In this document: positions 34,554-44,167 of the stretch, in pieces
How positions within the stretch are numbered: position 1 is the first letter of the stretch
How the letters are laid out: every line of letters begins with the position of its first letter
Assembly: GCA_965230525.1 (NCBI GenBank)
Contig: OZ246008.1
Location: 4,402,001-4,466,000, forward strand
Reading direction: 5' to 3'
DNA: 64,000 bases
Source: GCA-002733465 sp965230525
GTDB taxonomy: Bacteria; Pseudomonadota; Gammaproteobacteria; Enterobacterales; Kangiellaceae
The notes under the pieces: model-generated
Databases searched by the model: none
The model's input: the letters and a program-made list of their open reading frames with translations, nothing else
What the model was told of the DNA's origin: nothing
Translations under genes and position numbers: made by a program

Positions 34554-35645
34554 ATGGGTTTTAAATGTGGCATTGTCGGACTTCCGAATGTTGGTAAATC
34601 AACACTTTTTAATGCACTCACCGATGCTGGCATCGACGCGCAAAATTATCCATTTTGCACCATCGAACCAAATACCGGTGTGGTACCAATGCCAGACCCA
34701 AGACTTGATGCACTGGCTGCCATTGTTAACCCTGAAAAAGTGATTCCAACGACCATGGAATTTGTCGATATTGCCGGATTAGTGAAAGGCGCATCCAAAG
34801 GTGAAGGGCTTGGAAATCAGTTCCTTGGTAACATTCGTGAAACTGACGCGATTGCTCATGTTGTTCGATGCTTTGAAAACGATGATGTTATTCACGTTGA
34901 AAATAAAATCGACCCGCTCGATGATATCGACGTAATCAACACTGAACTTGCACTGGCGGATTTGGAGTCAGTTGAAAAACAAATTATTAGAAATACCAAA
35001 ATAGCTAAGAGCGGTGACAAAGATGCTAAGGCTCTCGTTGATCTCTTAACTCGATTTAAGGCTTTGCTTGATGATGGATTACCGATTCGTGCCGGTGATT
35101 GGGACAAAGATGAATTAAAAGCCATTAAAAGCATGCAAATGATCACCAGCAAGCCAACTATGTATATCGCCAATGTGAGCGAAGATGGCTTTGAAAATAA
35201 CCCTTACCTCGATCAAGTAAAAGAATTAGCCGCCAAAGAGAATGCTACGGTAGTCGCTATCTGCGCCTCTATGGAAGCAGAAATAGCTGGCTTAGAACCC
35301 GAAGAACAAGCCGAATTTCTCGAGGAAATGGGTCTTGAAGAGCCAGGACTTAATCGCGTGATCCGATCAGGATATGAGCTACTCCATTTGCAAACTTACT
35401 TTACTGCCGGGGTAAAAGAAGTAAGAGCTTGGACGGTAAAAATTGATGCCACTGCACCGCAAGCTGCTGGAGTCATTCATACCGATTTTGAGAAGGGATT
35501 TATTCGTGCGGAAGTTGTTTCCTACGATGATTTTATCCAGTTTAACGGCGAAGCTGGTGCTAAAGAAGCCGGTAAATGGCGTTTAGAAGGTAAAGATTAC
35601 CTAGTCAAAGATGGCGACGTGATGCACTTTAGGTTTAATGTATAG
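34554..35645 (+). CDS. ychF: Redox-responsive ATPase YchF
   Basis: An OBG-family P-loop protein that prefers ATP and associates with ribosomes. The G1 loop GLPNVGKSTLF (from about residue 9), the DIAGLVKGASKGEGLGNQFL region and the C-terminal TGS-like domain (AWTVKIDATAPQAAGVIHTDFEKGFIRAEV) are clear. There are 363 residues from the ATG at 34554, which has TTTGGAGAAAACC upstream; the in-frame TTG at 34542 is not needed. It ends the prs-to-ychF run. Confidence 0.97.
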   Translation: MGFKCGIVGLPNVGKSTLFNALTDAGIDAQNYPFCTIEPNTGVVPMPDPRLDALAAIVNPEKVIPTTMEFVDIAGLVKGASKGEGLGNQFLGNIRETDAIAHVVRCFENDDVIHVENKIDPLDDIDVINTELALADLESVEKQIIRNTKIAKSGDKDAKALVDLLTRFKALLDDGLPIRAGDWDKDELKAIKSMQMITSKPTMYIANVSEDGFENNPYLDQVKELAAKENATVVAICASMEAEIAGLEPEEQAEFLEEMGLEEPGLNRVIRSGYELLHLQTYFTAGVKEVRAWTVKIDATAPQAAGVIHTDFEKGFIRAEVVSYDDFIQFNGEAGAKEAGKWRLEGKDYLVKDGDVMHFRFNV

Positions 35646-35740
35646 TCATTGGTAAAAGTTTAGTCATCAAAAAGGTCTGAGACCTCAAATGGCCCTTATC
35701 GAATTGTATTTAGAGTTTACTTAACCACATTCCCTTAAAA

Positions 35741-35772
35741 TGTTTGAGCGTGAGATTTCTCACGCTCAAACA
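35741..35772 (-). terminator. Strong hairpin downstream of convergent genes
   Basis: A 15-base perfect stem TGTTTGAGCGTGAGA (35741-35755) and its complement (35758-35772) with a very short loop. T-rich sequence lies on the left side on the minus strand, so it probably terminates the leftward gene at 35881-36303 and may also serve ychF. Confidence 0.75.
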
Positions 35773-35880
35773 TAAAAAAAGAGTCTCAAAAACTATCCAG
35801 GAGACTCCAAAAATCAACCAATTTGCATTAACGAAGATAAGACGCAATAGAGTAGTCTTTTAGCGCTTACCATCTACTTG

Positions 35881-36303
35881 CTAGTGACTATGTTTTTTGT
35901 CACATATTCGCGAATCGTAAGTAGAGACATTGATGGTTGCGCTAGGAATAAGCTTCGATAGTTCAGTAATGGCTTGGTAATTTAGGTCAAACTCAATACT
36001 TGCTCTTATCATCACCCTAGTAAACTCCTTGTTACTATAATCTGGTTGTAAATCAATATTGTGATTTACAAGCTTAAACCCTTTAAAGTTTTTACTCATT
36101 CTAAGCGACTCAACTTTGTTCATAAAATCTTGATATGTCTTTCCTAGGTCGACTTCTTTGGTCTTGGTATGTTGTACGTCGATATAGGCAGAGGTAATTG
36201 TTTGCATTGGACACTCCTTTACTTTACCCGCAGCAAATGCTGGCGAGGATACGAATAGTAACGAAATCGCAATTAATGCGGCACCGATTAAAATAGCTTT
36301 CAT
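35881..36303 (-). CDS. Secreted protein of unknown function (140 residues)
   Basis: Not recognised. A clean signal peptide (MKAILIGAALIAISLLFVSSPAFA-A) is followed by about 115 residues with alternating strand and helix character: ITSAYIDVQHTKTKEV, YQDFMNKVESLRMSKNFKGFKL, then RVMIRASIEFDLNYQAITELSKL and a His-rich tail (KKHSH). The two-strand and helix rhythm faintly recalls SIMPL/DUF541 proteins, but the match is too weak to use. Two cysteines (near 31 and near the end) might pair in the periplasm. It is monocistronic and divergent from the secreted protein at 36645. Confidence 0.55.
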   Translation of the reverse strand: MKAILIGAALIAISLLFVSSPAFAAGKVKECPMQTITSAYIDVQHTKTKEVDLGKTYQDFMNKVESLRMSKNFKGFKLVNHNIDLQPDYSNKEFTRVMIRASIEFDLNYQAITELSKLIPSATINVSTYDSRICDKKHSH

Positions 36304-36644
36304 TTGGTTTTCCTTATAAAAAGTTGAGTAGTAAATTAGATACTAAAGATTGGAGGCCGTATTTATTGGCATCAAACGACAAAAGTTAGCACTACCTAAA
36401 TAGTACCGCCTAGGGCCTTTTAGTTCGATTGTTCAAATTGGATATTGTTTGACTAAATGTGAGCACCTTGCTTTACACAAGATTGGGGAGTGCTTTCGAA
36501 ATACAATAATGCCAACCCTGTTTCAAAACAGGAGATATTGTTTTTAAGTTGGCGATAAAGCACCTTGTCCGAAAGACTTTGACTCTGGTTTCATCGCCTT
36601 CTTATATGACTAAAAAGAAGTAACAAATCAAGAGGAAGTATTTG
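36304..36644. other. Divergent intergenic region with a palindrome
   Basis: About 340 bases between two divergent secreted-protein genes. A palindrome CCTGTTT (36517-36523), CA, AAACAGG (36526-36532) stands out and could be an operator. No other structure was recognised. Confidence 0.45.
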
Positions 36645-37169
36645 ATGAGCACAATTAGCCAGACAAAGATAAAATTAACAACGCTATTATTTTCCATAAC
36701 TTTGTTATCAGGATCTTTCGCTTCAGCAGAATCGATGAGTGAAATCAAAGAGAAAGCGTCAGAAACAGTTTCATTTTTTATGACTGTAGAGCCGGGTGAA
36801 AAATCTTTAGTGTCTTCAGCGCCCGTTCACATCGGAGAGAAAGAAGTTCCATATAAAGAATTTATGTCGTATTTACATAAAGGCAGAACCTTGGTGGTAA
36901 AAACCATCCGCATTGAAAACCTATCGTTACCCATCCCCGCAACAGATGCTTATTCAGTCGTAGCCTTTGGTCAATGTAATATCAATGATTTAAGTATTGG
37001 AGGCTTTGGTAATTCCGCGATAGCCACTTATGGGTTGCAATCAAATACAGTAAACTTAGAGCCTGGTTTGGTGGCAACCGTTCCGCAATCAGATCATAAT
37101 CTTTGCGTCTCATCTTATGTACAATCAACGGAGACTGCACGAGTTTTTATTCACGGCGTTTTGCTTTAA
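36645..37169 (+). CDS. Secreted protein of unknown function (174 residues)
   Basis: Not recognised. It begins with a signal peptide (KIKLTTLLFSITLLSGSFASA, cut after ASA near residue 28). The mature part has a beta-rich look (VVKTIRIENLSLPIPA, SVVAFGQCNINDLSIGGFG, ARVFIHGVLL) and two cysteines. The ATG at 36645 has AGAGGAAG upstream; the codon TTG just before is not needed. It is followed by a stem without a T-tract (37206-37239), and the neighbouring gene is convergent. Confidence 0.55.
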   Translation: MSTISQTKIKLTTLLFSITLLSGSFASAESMSEIKEKASETVSFFMTVEPGEKSLVSSAPVHIGEKEVPYKEFMSYLHKGRTLVVKTIRIENLSLPIPATDAYSVVAFGQCNINDLSIGGFGNSAIATYGLQSNTVNLEPGLVATVPQSDHNLCVSSYVQSTETARVFIHGVLL

Positions 37170-37205
37170 TTCCCCCCACCGAGGCTTTAATTTAAACGTC
37201 GCCGA

Positions 37206-37239
37206 GGGAGTCTAGCAGCGCCCTGCTACTCTGACTCCC
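37206..37239 (+). terminator. Possible terminator-like hairpin
   Basis: GGGAGTC (37206-37212) pairs with GACTCCC (37233-37239), and TAGCAG (37213-37218) with CTGCTA (37223-37228), leaving a four-base bulge. There is no T-tract, so a termination role is uncertain. Confidence 0.4.
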
Positions 37240-37332
37240 CTACTTCAAAACACCACACAGATAAAAAAATCTGTAATTTCTGGACGCAGTGCTTATTCTA
37301 TGGCGTCATTTGTTAAATGTGACATGAATGAC

Positions 37333-37391
37333 TCCAACTCACTCATGTTTAAATCTCAGCATTCGTACTTTGTTGAAAAGAGTGAGTTGGA
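37333..37391. repeat. 12-base perfect inverted repeat
   Basis: TCCAACTCACTC (37333-37344) and GAGTGAGTTGGA (37380-37391) flank a 35-base loop. It lies between convergent genes, just downstream of the six-repeat lipoprotein gene. It may be a weak terminator or the ends of a short element. Confidence 0.6.
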
Positions 37392-37444
37392 ATTTCCAGT
37401 GAGTAATAATTGATTCATAAACGACTAGTTGTCAACTTGTCCAA

Positions 37445-39262
37445 TCACTCAACAATAATCGTCCCCACCTTTTTTTGGATGTTAATCGGAAGTACATCCT
37501 GATATTGATTTCTTTTGTAGTAAACATCATATGTACCTTTCAGCAGCATTAATTCAACAGGCTCTCTGGTAAACCCAACTTCAAACATTTCAGATTGATT
37601 ACCGAGTAAAATAATTCCTGATTGGTAGAGACTGCTTGGTGCGTGCTCACCATTGACTGTGGTCTCTATTCGAATGGTTGTCGATTCAAAATTTATGGCA
37701 AGATCGCTTGACTCTGTGATGGAGTATGTATCATCTAGCACAAAGTTGTTGTTCATCGGCATGTCGAGCATTTGCTTGATTTGATAAACCACTTGATAAT
37801 CGCCGGGTATGACAACAACTGGAAATGCTGGATTATTCGAATTACCAATAAAGAACTTCTCTTCATTTTGACGCTGTAGAAAAATTTCCGCTCTCGAATA
37901 GGGGGAGGTTGCAAATTCTTCGTCATTAAGCGTAAAACTCGGCTGCAGAATGACACTCTCGATGGCAATATCCAAGCGCCGACTTTCAAGTAACGTTAAA
38001 TCTGAGATTAATACGGCATCTCGATTCTTTGGTAGTACATCACCTTGTCGGTGAGTGTAGATAACCTGGTAATCACCCGCAAGAATATGCAGCTCTTGAT
38101 AGACTATATCCCTAGTTTCACCAATCAGATAGCGTTGACCCGTGCTTACGTCGAGCAGTTCCAATTGAGCATTATCGTAGGGACTTTCGGATGGTGTTTC
38201 GCCATTATGAGAATAGCTGCCCTCGAGTGTCACTTGTGAAAAAGATGGCTCAATCACCGCCTGGCCATCCCTCAAGCTGATGGATTCGATGGTGGTCATT
38301 TGATTCACTGGAATATTCGTGCCCGATTGATAGTCATAAACTAATTCGTATTCGGCTGGGATCAGTTTTGCACTAACGATACTGTCGCTCGAACTTCCAA
38401 GTAAGGTTAATAAGCCTTTTGGTTCGCTTCTGATATAGAAATTCGCTATGTTTTCATTATCAAAAAGATTTTCAAATTCGTTGGTATCAAACCTTGCTCG
38501 AATATCAATGGATTGCAACTCAATATCAAGGGTCATTGAGCTAGAAATTTCCACAACATTAGGCAACTGATATTCTTGATTAATAGGAATGTCTTCTCCT
38601 GATATATATCGATAGATTACATAATATTCTCCAGGCACAATTTGCGTTTCTACGGCTGGCTGTGAGGTACTTCCTAAATAAACTTCACTTGCACCATCTG
38701 TCGACTTCAGCCAAATGCTTGCTTCATTTCCCTCTTCCATGGGAAACGCTTCTGAATTTAGTTGAACGTTTATGCCGACGGCAACACTCTGCACATTAAA
38801 CACTTCGTATGTTGTATCTGCTAGTTGGAATGCTTCATCAATTATCGCAGGAAAGTTTTTTGGTAACTCATCTCCAAATTGATGAAAATATTCCAGTTGA
38901 TACTCACCTTCGATAAATGTAACGCTGGCTGATTGTTCAAACAAGGTCCCCAGCGAAGTGCGAACGTCATCTTCCAAATTCTTAAGAAAAAATTGACCGT
39001 TGGCTAACTCAGACTGAAGAAGCATCCCGTTATGATTGAACTCAGCGGTGAATGTTACCGTTGGAATATCTATCACATAGGTATCAACCTCAATGGGATC
39101 AGGCTGTGGATCAATATTAACGATTGGCAATGGGTCTTCAGTATCAGATGATGATCCGCCACCACAACCTACCAAAAACAATATTAGTAGTACGCCAATC
39201 GCCAAGAATACTAATTTTACTGATTCGTTATCCAGTGGGTTTATTTTTTGTCCAGATATCAT
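37445..39262 (-). CDS. Surface lipoprotein built of six ~91-residue repeats
   Basis: An exported lipoprotein of unknown function. The signal segment ends in LFLVGC (Cys33), followed by a Gly/Ser linker. The rest is six tandem repeats of about 91-93 residues. Each has a strand-turn core of the form G-E/D/T-Y-x-V/L-x-Y (GEYQLEY 119, GEYYVIY 211, AEYELVY 303, GDYQVIY 396, GDYQVVY 487, GTYDVYY 576) and, about ten residues later, x-P-x-N (LPKN 133, IPIN 225, IPVN 317, LPKN 410, MPMN 501, LPIN 591). The spacing (92, 92, 93, 91, 90) shows a clean modular protein, likely beta-sandwich. I do not recognise the repeat. It is last in a same-strand run of exported proteins. Confidence 0.8.
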   Translation of the reverse strand: MISGQKINPLDNESVKLVFLAIGVLLILFLVGCGGGSSSDTEDPLPIVNIDPQPDPIEVDTYVIDIPTVTFTAEFNHNGMLLQSELANGQFFLKNLEDDVRTSLGTLFEQSASVTFIEGEYQLEYFHQFGDELPKNFPAIIDEAFQLADTTYEVFNVQSVAVGINVQLNSEAFPMEEGNEASIWLKSTDGASEVYLGSTSQPAVETQIVPGEYYVIYRYISGEDIPINQEYQLPNVVEISSSMTLDIELQSIDIRARFDTNEFENLFDNENIANFYIRSEPKGLLTLLGSSSDSIVSAKLIPAEYELVYDYQSGTNIPVNQMTTIESISLRDGQAVIEPSFSQVTLEGSYSHNGETPSESPYDNAQLELLDVSTGQRYLIGETRDIVYQELHILAGDYQVIYTHRQGDVLPKNRDAVLISDLTLLESRRLDIAIESVILQPSFTLNDEEFATSPYSRAEIFLQRQNEEKFFIGNSNNPAFPVVVIPGDYQVVYQIKQMLDMPMNNNFVLDDTYSITESSDLAINFESTTIRIETTVNGEHAPSSLYQSGIILLGNQSEMFEVGFTREPVELMLLKGTYDVYYKRNQYQDVLPINIQKKVGTIIVE

Positions 39263-39334
39263 AAAAGACCTCTTAAATGCGTTTTGATAGACATAATTAA
39301 TCCAATTTAATTTTTAATAGCAGTGAATTCTCAG

Positions 39335-39847
39335 CTAGGAATCATTTAAATCTCGCACCAATAAGGTGTAAAAAGTTTCATCCTTTTGATCACTAAATGT
39401 TTGCCCCAGCCATGTCATCCCATGCACATAATGATTGAACGTACCCGACTCATAAGATTCAGGCGTAGAACTCCATAAGGGAAACGATATTTCTTCCGCG
39501 AATAGCGCTGGGTCGATCATGGGCGAATGACAAGAGTACTCCATAAGGCTTTGAAGCTCTTTAATGTTAGGCACTCGCCAATCATCATGGCCGGCAAAAG
39601 TAAACTCTTGAGCCATAGTCAGGGCGTTTAGCCATGTACCGGATAATGGACTTCCAATACATACACCATTCTCAAAAGTTTGGCCCAATTGGCACCGATA
39701 CCAAATTAATCCAGTACTTAAATCGAGAACTTGTCCTTCAGCATATTCGAGATCAAATGGCCCCGATGTGGGAGCGATATCATCAACACATTCGGCGGCT
39801 GCAACTTGACAAACTAGGACGGTTAATAACAGAGTTATGGTTTTCAT
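39335..39847 (-). CDS. Secreted DUF1566-domain protein
   Basis: A small exported protein with a DUF1566 (Lcl C-terminal) domain. The signal peptide (TLLLTVLVCQVAAA) is followed by the usual DUF1566 marks: VLDLSTGLIWYRC, TWLNALTMAQEFTFAGHDDWRVPNIKELQSLMEY, WSSTPE and LVRD. DUF1566 proteins are mostly surface or secreted and may have a lectin-like fold, but no ligand is known. It is 24 bases downstream of the larger PKD/DUF1566 lipoprotein, so the two are probably co-expressed, and 72 bases before the six-repeat protein. Confidence 0.82.
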   Translation of the reverse strand: MKTITLLLTVLVCQVAAAECVDDIAPTSGPFDLEYAEGQVLDLSTGLIWYRCQLGQTFENGVCIGSPLSGTWLNALTMAQEFTFAGHDDWRVPNIKELQSLMEYSCHSPMIDPALFAEEISFPLWSSTPESYESGTFNHYVHGMTWLGQTFSDQKDETFYTLLVRDLNDS

Positions 39848-39871
39848 AATATTAATCCTTTAAGTTTACAA

Positions 39872-41293
39872 TTATTGATTGGTGGCGCTTCTAACAATCA
39901 AGATATTATTCAAATCTGATTTAGATGTTGGGTAAATTTTTGCTTGTATAAAATCGACAACAAAGACTCGGCTAGGGTCATTGCTATCGGTGGTAGCGCT
40001 CCAAAATACTGCGTTGCCAGCATTTATATTTGGAAAATAATTATTATCGATTTTTGCCTGAATACCTGGTTTCATTGAGACCAAACTAAATAGTTCTTTA
40101 GGTGTCGGCAATCGCCAATCATCTACTCCACAGACCTTAAGTCCACTTTGACCAGCCCAATAGTTACGAGTGTGACAAAGCTTTCCCTCATATGCACAAC
40201 TGACATCATCATTGAGAGTCCCAACATCGCCACCATTTGTTTGTAGGTCGGCGCTATACCAAGTAAAGCGATTAAAATCAGCGGTTATTTCTGGACCTTG
40301 TGTTTTTATTTCCCAAGTGAGTCCGGTATTTTGATCAATCACACAAGCCCACTCTTCGCTGTCAGCTGGCAGAATAGTGCCCTCTTGATCGAGTTTTAAA
40401 AAGCGCATTCCGGCCAGACCATCTGAATCATCTTGTTCTTCTTGATCGAGCCCATAGTGACCATCTTGACCTTCAGGCACAGGATAGCCTTCTGGTGATT
40501 CAGTTAAATCGCAATCCACGTCATTGGCATGTACTTCATCAGGATCAGAAGCTAAAGTGTAGTTACCGCAAAGCGTTTGCCCAGTATCATTTAACTTGTT
40601 AAACGCGGGAACATCTAGGGAATCAAAAAGTTCAAAAGCAACCTGGGTCGAAGCGCTGGCATTTTCGTTATCAGTAACTGTCACTCTAAAAACCAAGTGT
40701 TCCGTTTCTTCGACAAGCGGAGCGGTGAAACTAAGCGTTTGTGCCGTTCGCTGTTCTTCACTGAGGCCAAGATCAATACCAGCCAATTGGGTCCACAAAT
40801 AGCTGACGATTTCCCCGTCAGTATCTTCTGCTCTTACATTAACCTGAGTCGATAAAGACTCGATAACCCCTGGATGACCAAGAAGCGATAAAACAGGCAT
40901 AGTATTGACGGGGTTAATGATGATGTTTACTTGGCTGCTCGCCGATGCTCCTTGATTATCTGTGACAGTCAGTTCAAAAGTTAAGAGCATTTCTGTAACC
41001 GTTTCTGGTGCGCTGAAACTAGCATTTTGTGAATCGGCATTATCGATGACGACAGTTTCACCTGAAGTCTGTGCCCACTGATAACTTGCGATACTGCCAT
41101 CGCTGTCAGTTGCAGTACCTTGTAAATTCACCAAAGTTTGCTCGTCAACGTTAAAGTCCTCTCCTGCCGAGACTGTCGGAGGCAAATTGGAAGCCGGCTC
41201 TGGGTCGGTTGTCGAATCTGAGCTTGAGGATCCCGAAGAACCGCACCCTGTTAACGCAGCTAACAACCCTATACTTAACAACAATCTCTTCAT
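39872..41293 (-). CDS. Lipoprotein with two PKD/REJ-like domains and a DUF1566 domain
   Basis: A surface lipoprotein with lipobox LTGC (Cys17) and a Ser-rich linker. Two immunoglobulin-like PKD/K319L-type domains follow: about 38-128 (LPPTVSAGEDFNVDEQTLVNLQG, then DSDGSIASYQW, ELTVTDNQGA) and about 132-225 (EDTDGEIVSYLWTQ, FRVTVTDNENAS). A C-terminal DUF1566 domain covers about 300-470, with TGLTWEIKT, RDDWRLP-like VDDWRLPTPKEL, FWSATT and VRSA. The shape suggests an adhesin or ligand-binding display protein. It shares the DUF1566 domain with the next gene and the PKD type with the beta-helix lipoprotein upstream. Confidence 0.82.
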   Translation of the reverse strand: MKRLLLSIGLLAALTGCGSSGSSSSDSTTDPEPASNLPPTVSAGEDFNVDEQTLVNLQGTATDSDGSIASYQWAQTSGETVVIDNADSQNASFSAPETVTEMLLTFELTVTDNQGASASSQVNIIINPVNTMPVLSLLGHPGVIESLSTQVNVRAEDTDGEIVSYLWTQLAGIDLGLSEEQRTAQTLSFTAPLVEETEHLVFRVTVTDNENASASTQVAFELFDSLDVPAFNKLNDTGQTLCGNYTLASDPDEVHANDVDCDLTESPEGYPVPEGQDGHYGLDQEEQDDSDGLAGMRFLKLDQEGTILPADSEEWACVIDQNTGLTWEIKTQGPEITADFNRFTWYSADLQTNGGDVGTLNDDVSCAYEGKLCHTRNYWAGQSGLKVCGVDDWRLPTPKELFSLVSMKPGIQAKIDNNYFPNINAGNAVFWSATTDSNDPSRVFVVDFIQAKIYPTSKSDLNNILIVRSATNQ

Positions 41294-41404
41294 TACTTCT
41301 TATTCCTTTTGATTACTTTTAGTCTCTTAAAATTAGTCTCTTAAAATACTTTTCTGCCCATTGAGAATTCTTTAAAACGAGCACTGAGTAGAACCAAGCA
41401 CAAG

Positions 41405-41503
41405 GCACTGAGCACTGAGCACTAAGTTCTGGGCACTGAGTTCTGGGCACTGAGTTCTGGGCACTGAGTTCTGGGCACTGAGTTCTTTGCGCTAAGCACT
41501 CAG
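41405..41503. repeat. 14-base minisatellite
   Basis: Four perfect copies of TTCTGGGCACTGAG fill 41427-41482. Degenerate half-units (GCACTGA types) flank them on both sides. The unit is a likely variable-number repeat. It lies in the 384-base gap between the two large lipoprotein genes. The open frames across it (for example 41319-41513) are products of the repetition. Confidence 0.85.
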
Positions 41504-41677
41504 GCCGAACCATTAGAGCGAAGATTTGATATTCACCGATTAGGGTGAGAATAGAATGATGATAATGGGATTAAGTTTGATCAAAATGTGATCACAGCTG
41601 GAACCCGCCTAGATCGCAATGTGATTAGGCGCCCACCACGACTTTTGGAATTCAATTGGACTAATTATGATCCGCAA

Positions 41678-43954
41678 TCACATTCGTTCAATGGGAGAAA
41701 TGGGTATTTCAGGAGGTGAAATCGTTCGAGACGGCTCAAACCCACCATCCGGTATTACACCGGGATTGAGATCATCACAGCCTAAAGATGTTTCTAAAAG
41801 ATTGTCGGTGTAACAAGTCAAGCCAGTTCCCGCAAATGCGACATCTCTGTTCGCCGGGCCATCACCCGAGCCGCCACTCATGTCGGTTACTATGCCCGAA
41901 ACCAAGGAGTTTCTAACAATGCCTGCCTGTCCGGTGTTGGCTGGAGCGATTTTTATTCGTGCAGAATTATTGATGCTTTCAGGGGTGCCAAAATAAACAT
42001 CTTTAACCACTGAAAAACGGTCTTGAAATAAATTGTTAAAGCCCCCCGCATCTGCTGCATCGCTGCGGCGGCTATCGACCTCCAGCATGTCAATTTCTAA
42101 GTTGCCACTCGGCCTCATTGTAAGTGCATTGCGGGGGCCGTTTGAAAGATCTAAGTGTTCTCCAATAAAGTCACTGTGCATAACAACGACTCTCGATGAG
42201 CACTGCACTCTCATACTATGACCATAGGATACACCCACTGTAGAATCCAATACGCCGAGAAAACTTATACAAACAGACTCCAGTAAACCGACATTGTAAA
42301 TTGGTGGTGATTGGCGAGAGCCGATAATATCCATAGACGACAAATAAAGTCCTCTCGGCAGCGGCACATTTTCGCAATTTAGGTCCGAATTTTTAGAGCA
42401 GTAATTGGAATTAAACATTCTAATACCACCGCCTTCGGTAGCGCTGGATTGGTAGTCCATATCGACGTCATGCAGGCTAATATTTTCAAACGTCATGCCG
42501 AGTATCAAATTAGGTAAGCGCAGCCCCGTGATGGTAATATCTTCCATCCACCGGGCGATTTGAAAATTCTGCGCTTGCGTGTCATTAACCACTCTGTCGC
42601 TACAATTCGAATCGGCCCCCAGCACCAAGTTGTTTGCTAAAATAGGCTTTTGATTTTCCGTACCAAAGCGACCAATAAAGATGTTTTCGCGATCAAGAGG
42701 CACACAAACCTCACCGGCACCTGCCCCCGAAAAACTCTCTCCCGCGCGCAACAGATAACGAGTGTTTGATTGCCATTCATTCAAGTTGGGTAAGGCATTG
42801 GTGGTGAGTTGATTAGCTCCCACAGGGCAACCCTCGAAATTACCCGCATTGGAATAACAGTAGGTTTGGTTACTGGAATAACGCGTTTGTTGTGACTCAA
42901 CAACAATGGTAGTCCAAGCCGTAGCCCAATCGCCCGACTCATTTTGAACCGACACCCCAGGATAAAAAACACAGGTTCCCGTGTCACAGTGGTAGGTATG
43001 AATGGCTAGGGGAGAGTTTGTATCACGGGTGCGAGTTGCGCCACTTTCTGCACCCCTTCCAGAATTAAAATACTGCGCACCACGCTTAAATTTTCCATTT
43101 CGCTCATCGGCATTTTGATCATCAAAGTACCAATAAACCCCGGTATCCGTAAACGCGTTGCTCGCTGTTGGATCGACTATGGGATCGATCGACATGATTA
43201 CCGGACAGGGTGACACACAGCTATTGCGAGAAACCCGTATATCTTCGAGCACCAGTGCACCGCCACTTGAAAGGTTAGCGGGTTGTTCCGTTAAGCCGCC
43301 GTTTTGATTGGTTGTACAACTGATGTTGGCATCGGTCACATTGGCCATCACGACACCTTGATTATTTTCAATTTGACAATCTTGACCTTCGGGCGCTTGC
43401 TCAATCGAAACTTGATAAGCGCTCCCCGAAGAAAGCTTTGTTTCAAATTGATATTCACCGTTTTCTGTTAAGTCGATGAATTCATCATTGTTCAATACGA
43501 TACGAATATTGCCGGTTGCGCCATCGAGCCTCCCTCCAACGGTAAAGACATCAACATTGTCAGGAATATCCACCACAGTGACATTCACAGAATCAGTGGC
43601 GGTGGCTCCATCATTATCTGTTACTAGTATTTCAAAGCTGAGGGTTTCTGTTTGATCGACGTCAGGCGCAGTAAAACTAGCATTATTAGTTTCAGCATTT
43701 TCGAGCACCACTGAACGCCCGGATATTTGTGTCCAAACGACACTTTGTATACTACCGTCACTGTCTACGGGTTGTGCTGTAAGTTGCACACTCGATAGCT
43801 CGTCCACGGTAAAATCGTCAATCACGTTAACCACTGGCGGATTGTTAACTGACGGCGGGGTGTCTTCATCGCTAGAACCGCCACCACCACAGGCAGCAAA
43901 GAAAACTAAACCGAAAACGCAAAAACAACTACTTCTCAAAATTTGACGATACAT
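41678..43954 (-). CDS. Lipoprotein with a PKD/REJ-like domain and beta-helix-like body
   Basis: A large exported lipoprotein (lipobox FAAC, Cys22). The order is: Gly/Ser linker; one PKD/K319L-type domain (about 38-130, PVVNVIDDFTVDELSSVQLT, DSDGSIQSVVWTQ, ILVTDNDGA); a small beta domain (VFTVGGRLDGATGNIRIVLNN); a PKD-like segment (about 250-350, PVIMSIDPIVDPT, GVYWYFDD) and then a long part (about 400-720) with regular turns and Asn/Asp/Gly ladders (ITITGLRLPNLILGMTFENISLHDVDM) that fits a right-handed parallel beta-helix. It carries no catalytic motif I can name; polysaccharide binding or lyase activity is possible. It is downstream of the CadC-like regulator in the same direction. Confidence 0.72.
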   Translation of the reverse strand: MYRQILRSSCFCVFGLVFFAACGGGGSSDEDTPPSVNNPPVVNVIDDFTVDELSSVQLTAQPVDSDGSIQSVVWTQISGRSVVLENAETNNASFTAPDVDQTETLSFEILVTDNDGATATDSVNVTVVDIPDNVDVFTVGGRLDGATGNIRIVLNNDEFIDLTENGEYQFETKLSSGSAYQVSIEQAPEGQDCQIENNQGVVMANVTDANISCTTNQNGGLTEQPANLSSGGALVLEDIRVSRNSCVSPCPVIMSIDPIVDPTASNAFTDTGVYWYFDDQNADERNGKFKRGAQYFNSGRGAESGATRTRDTNSPLAIHTYHCDTGTCVFYPGVSVQNESGDWATAWTTIVVESQQTRYSSNQTYCYSNAGNFEGCPVGANQLTTNALPNLNEWQSNTRYLLRAGESFSGAGAGEVCVPLDRENIFIGRFGTENQKPILANNLVLGADSNCSDRVVNDTQAQNFQIARWMEDITITGLRLPNLILGMTFENISLHDVDMDYQSSATEGGGIRMFNSNYCSKNSDLNCENVPLPRGLYLSSMDIIGSRQSPPIYNVGLLESVCISFLGVLDSTVGVSYGHSMRVQCSSRVVVMHSDFIGEHLDLSNGPRNALTMRPSGNLEIDMLEVDSRRSDAADAGGFNNLFQDRFSVVKDVYFGTPESINNSARIKIAPANTGQAGIVRNSLVSGIVTDMSGGSGDGPANRDVAFAGTGLTCYTDNLLETSLGCDDLNPGVIPDGGFEPSRTISPPEIPISPIERM

Positions 43955-44167
43955 GGCACGACTTCGCTCACTTGCTAGTAATCTATAAATTAAGCTTATA
44001 GAACTTTTTCTCAGACATACTGAGCAATTGTGATCAAATTTGAGGAAACTAGCTTTTATGAAATGACAAGCGCAAATTAACCGCTAATAGAAAAGCTTTA
44101 ATCGCGAGTATAAGGAGTCGTAGCGCTGTAGTGAGCACTAACCCGAGTCAACCGACTTTATCTCGAG

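Noticed and set aside
41319..41513. 64-codon leftward frame across the minisatellite
   Set aside because: Its protein is only the repeated PELSAQNSV-like translation of the 14-base unit.
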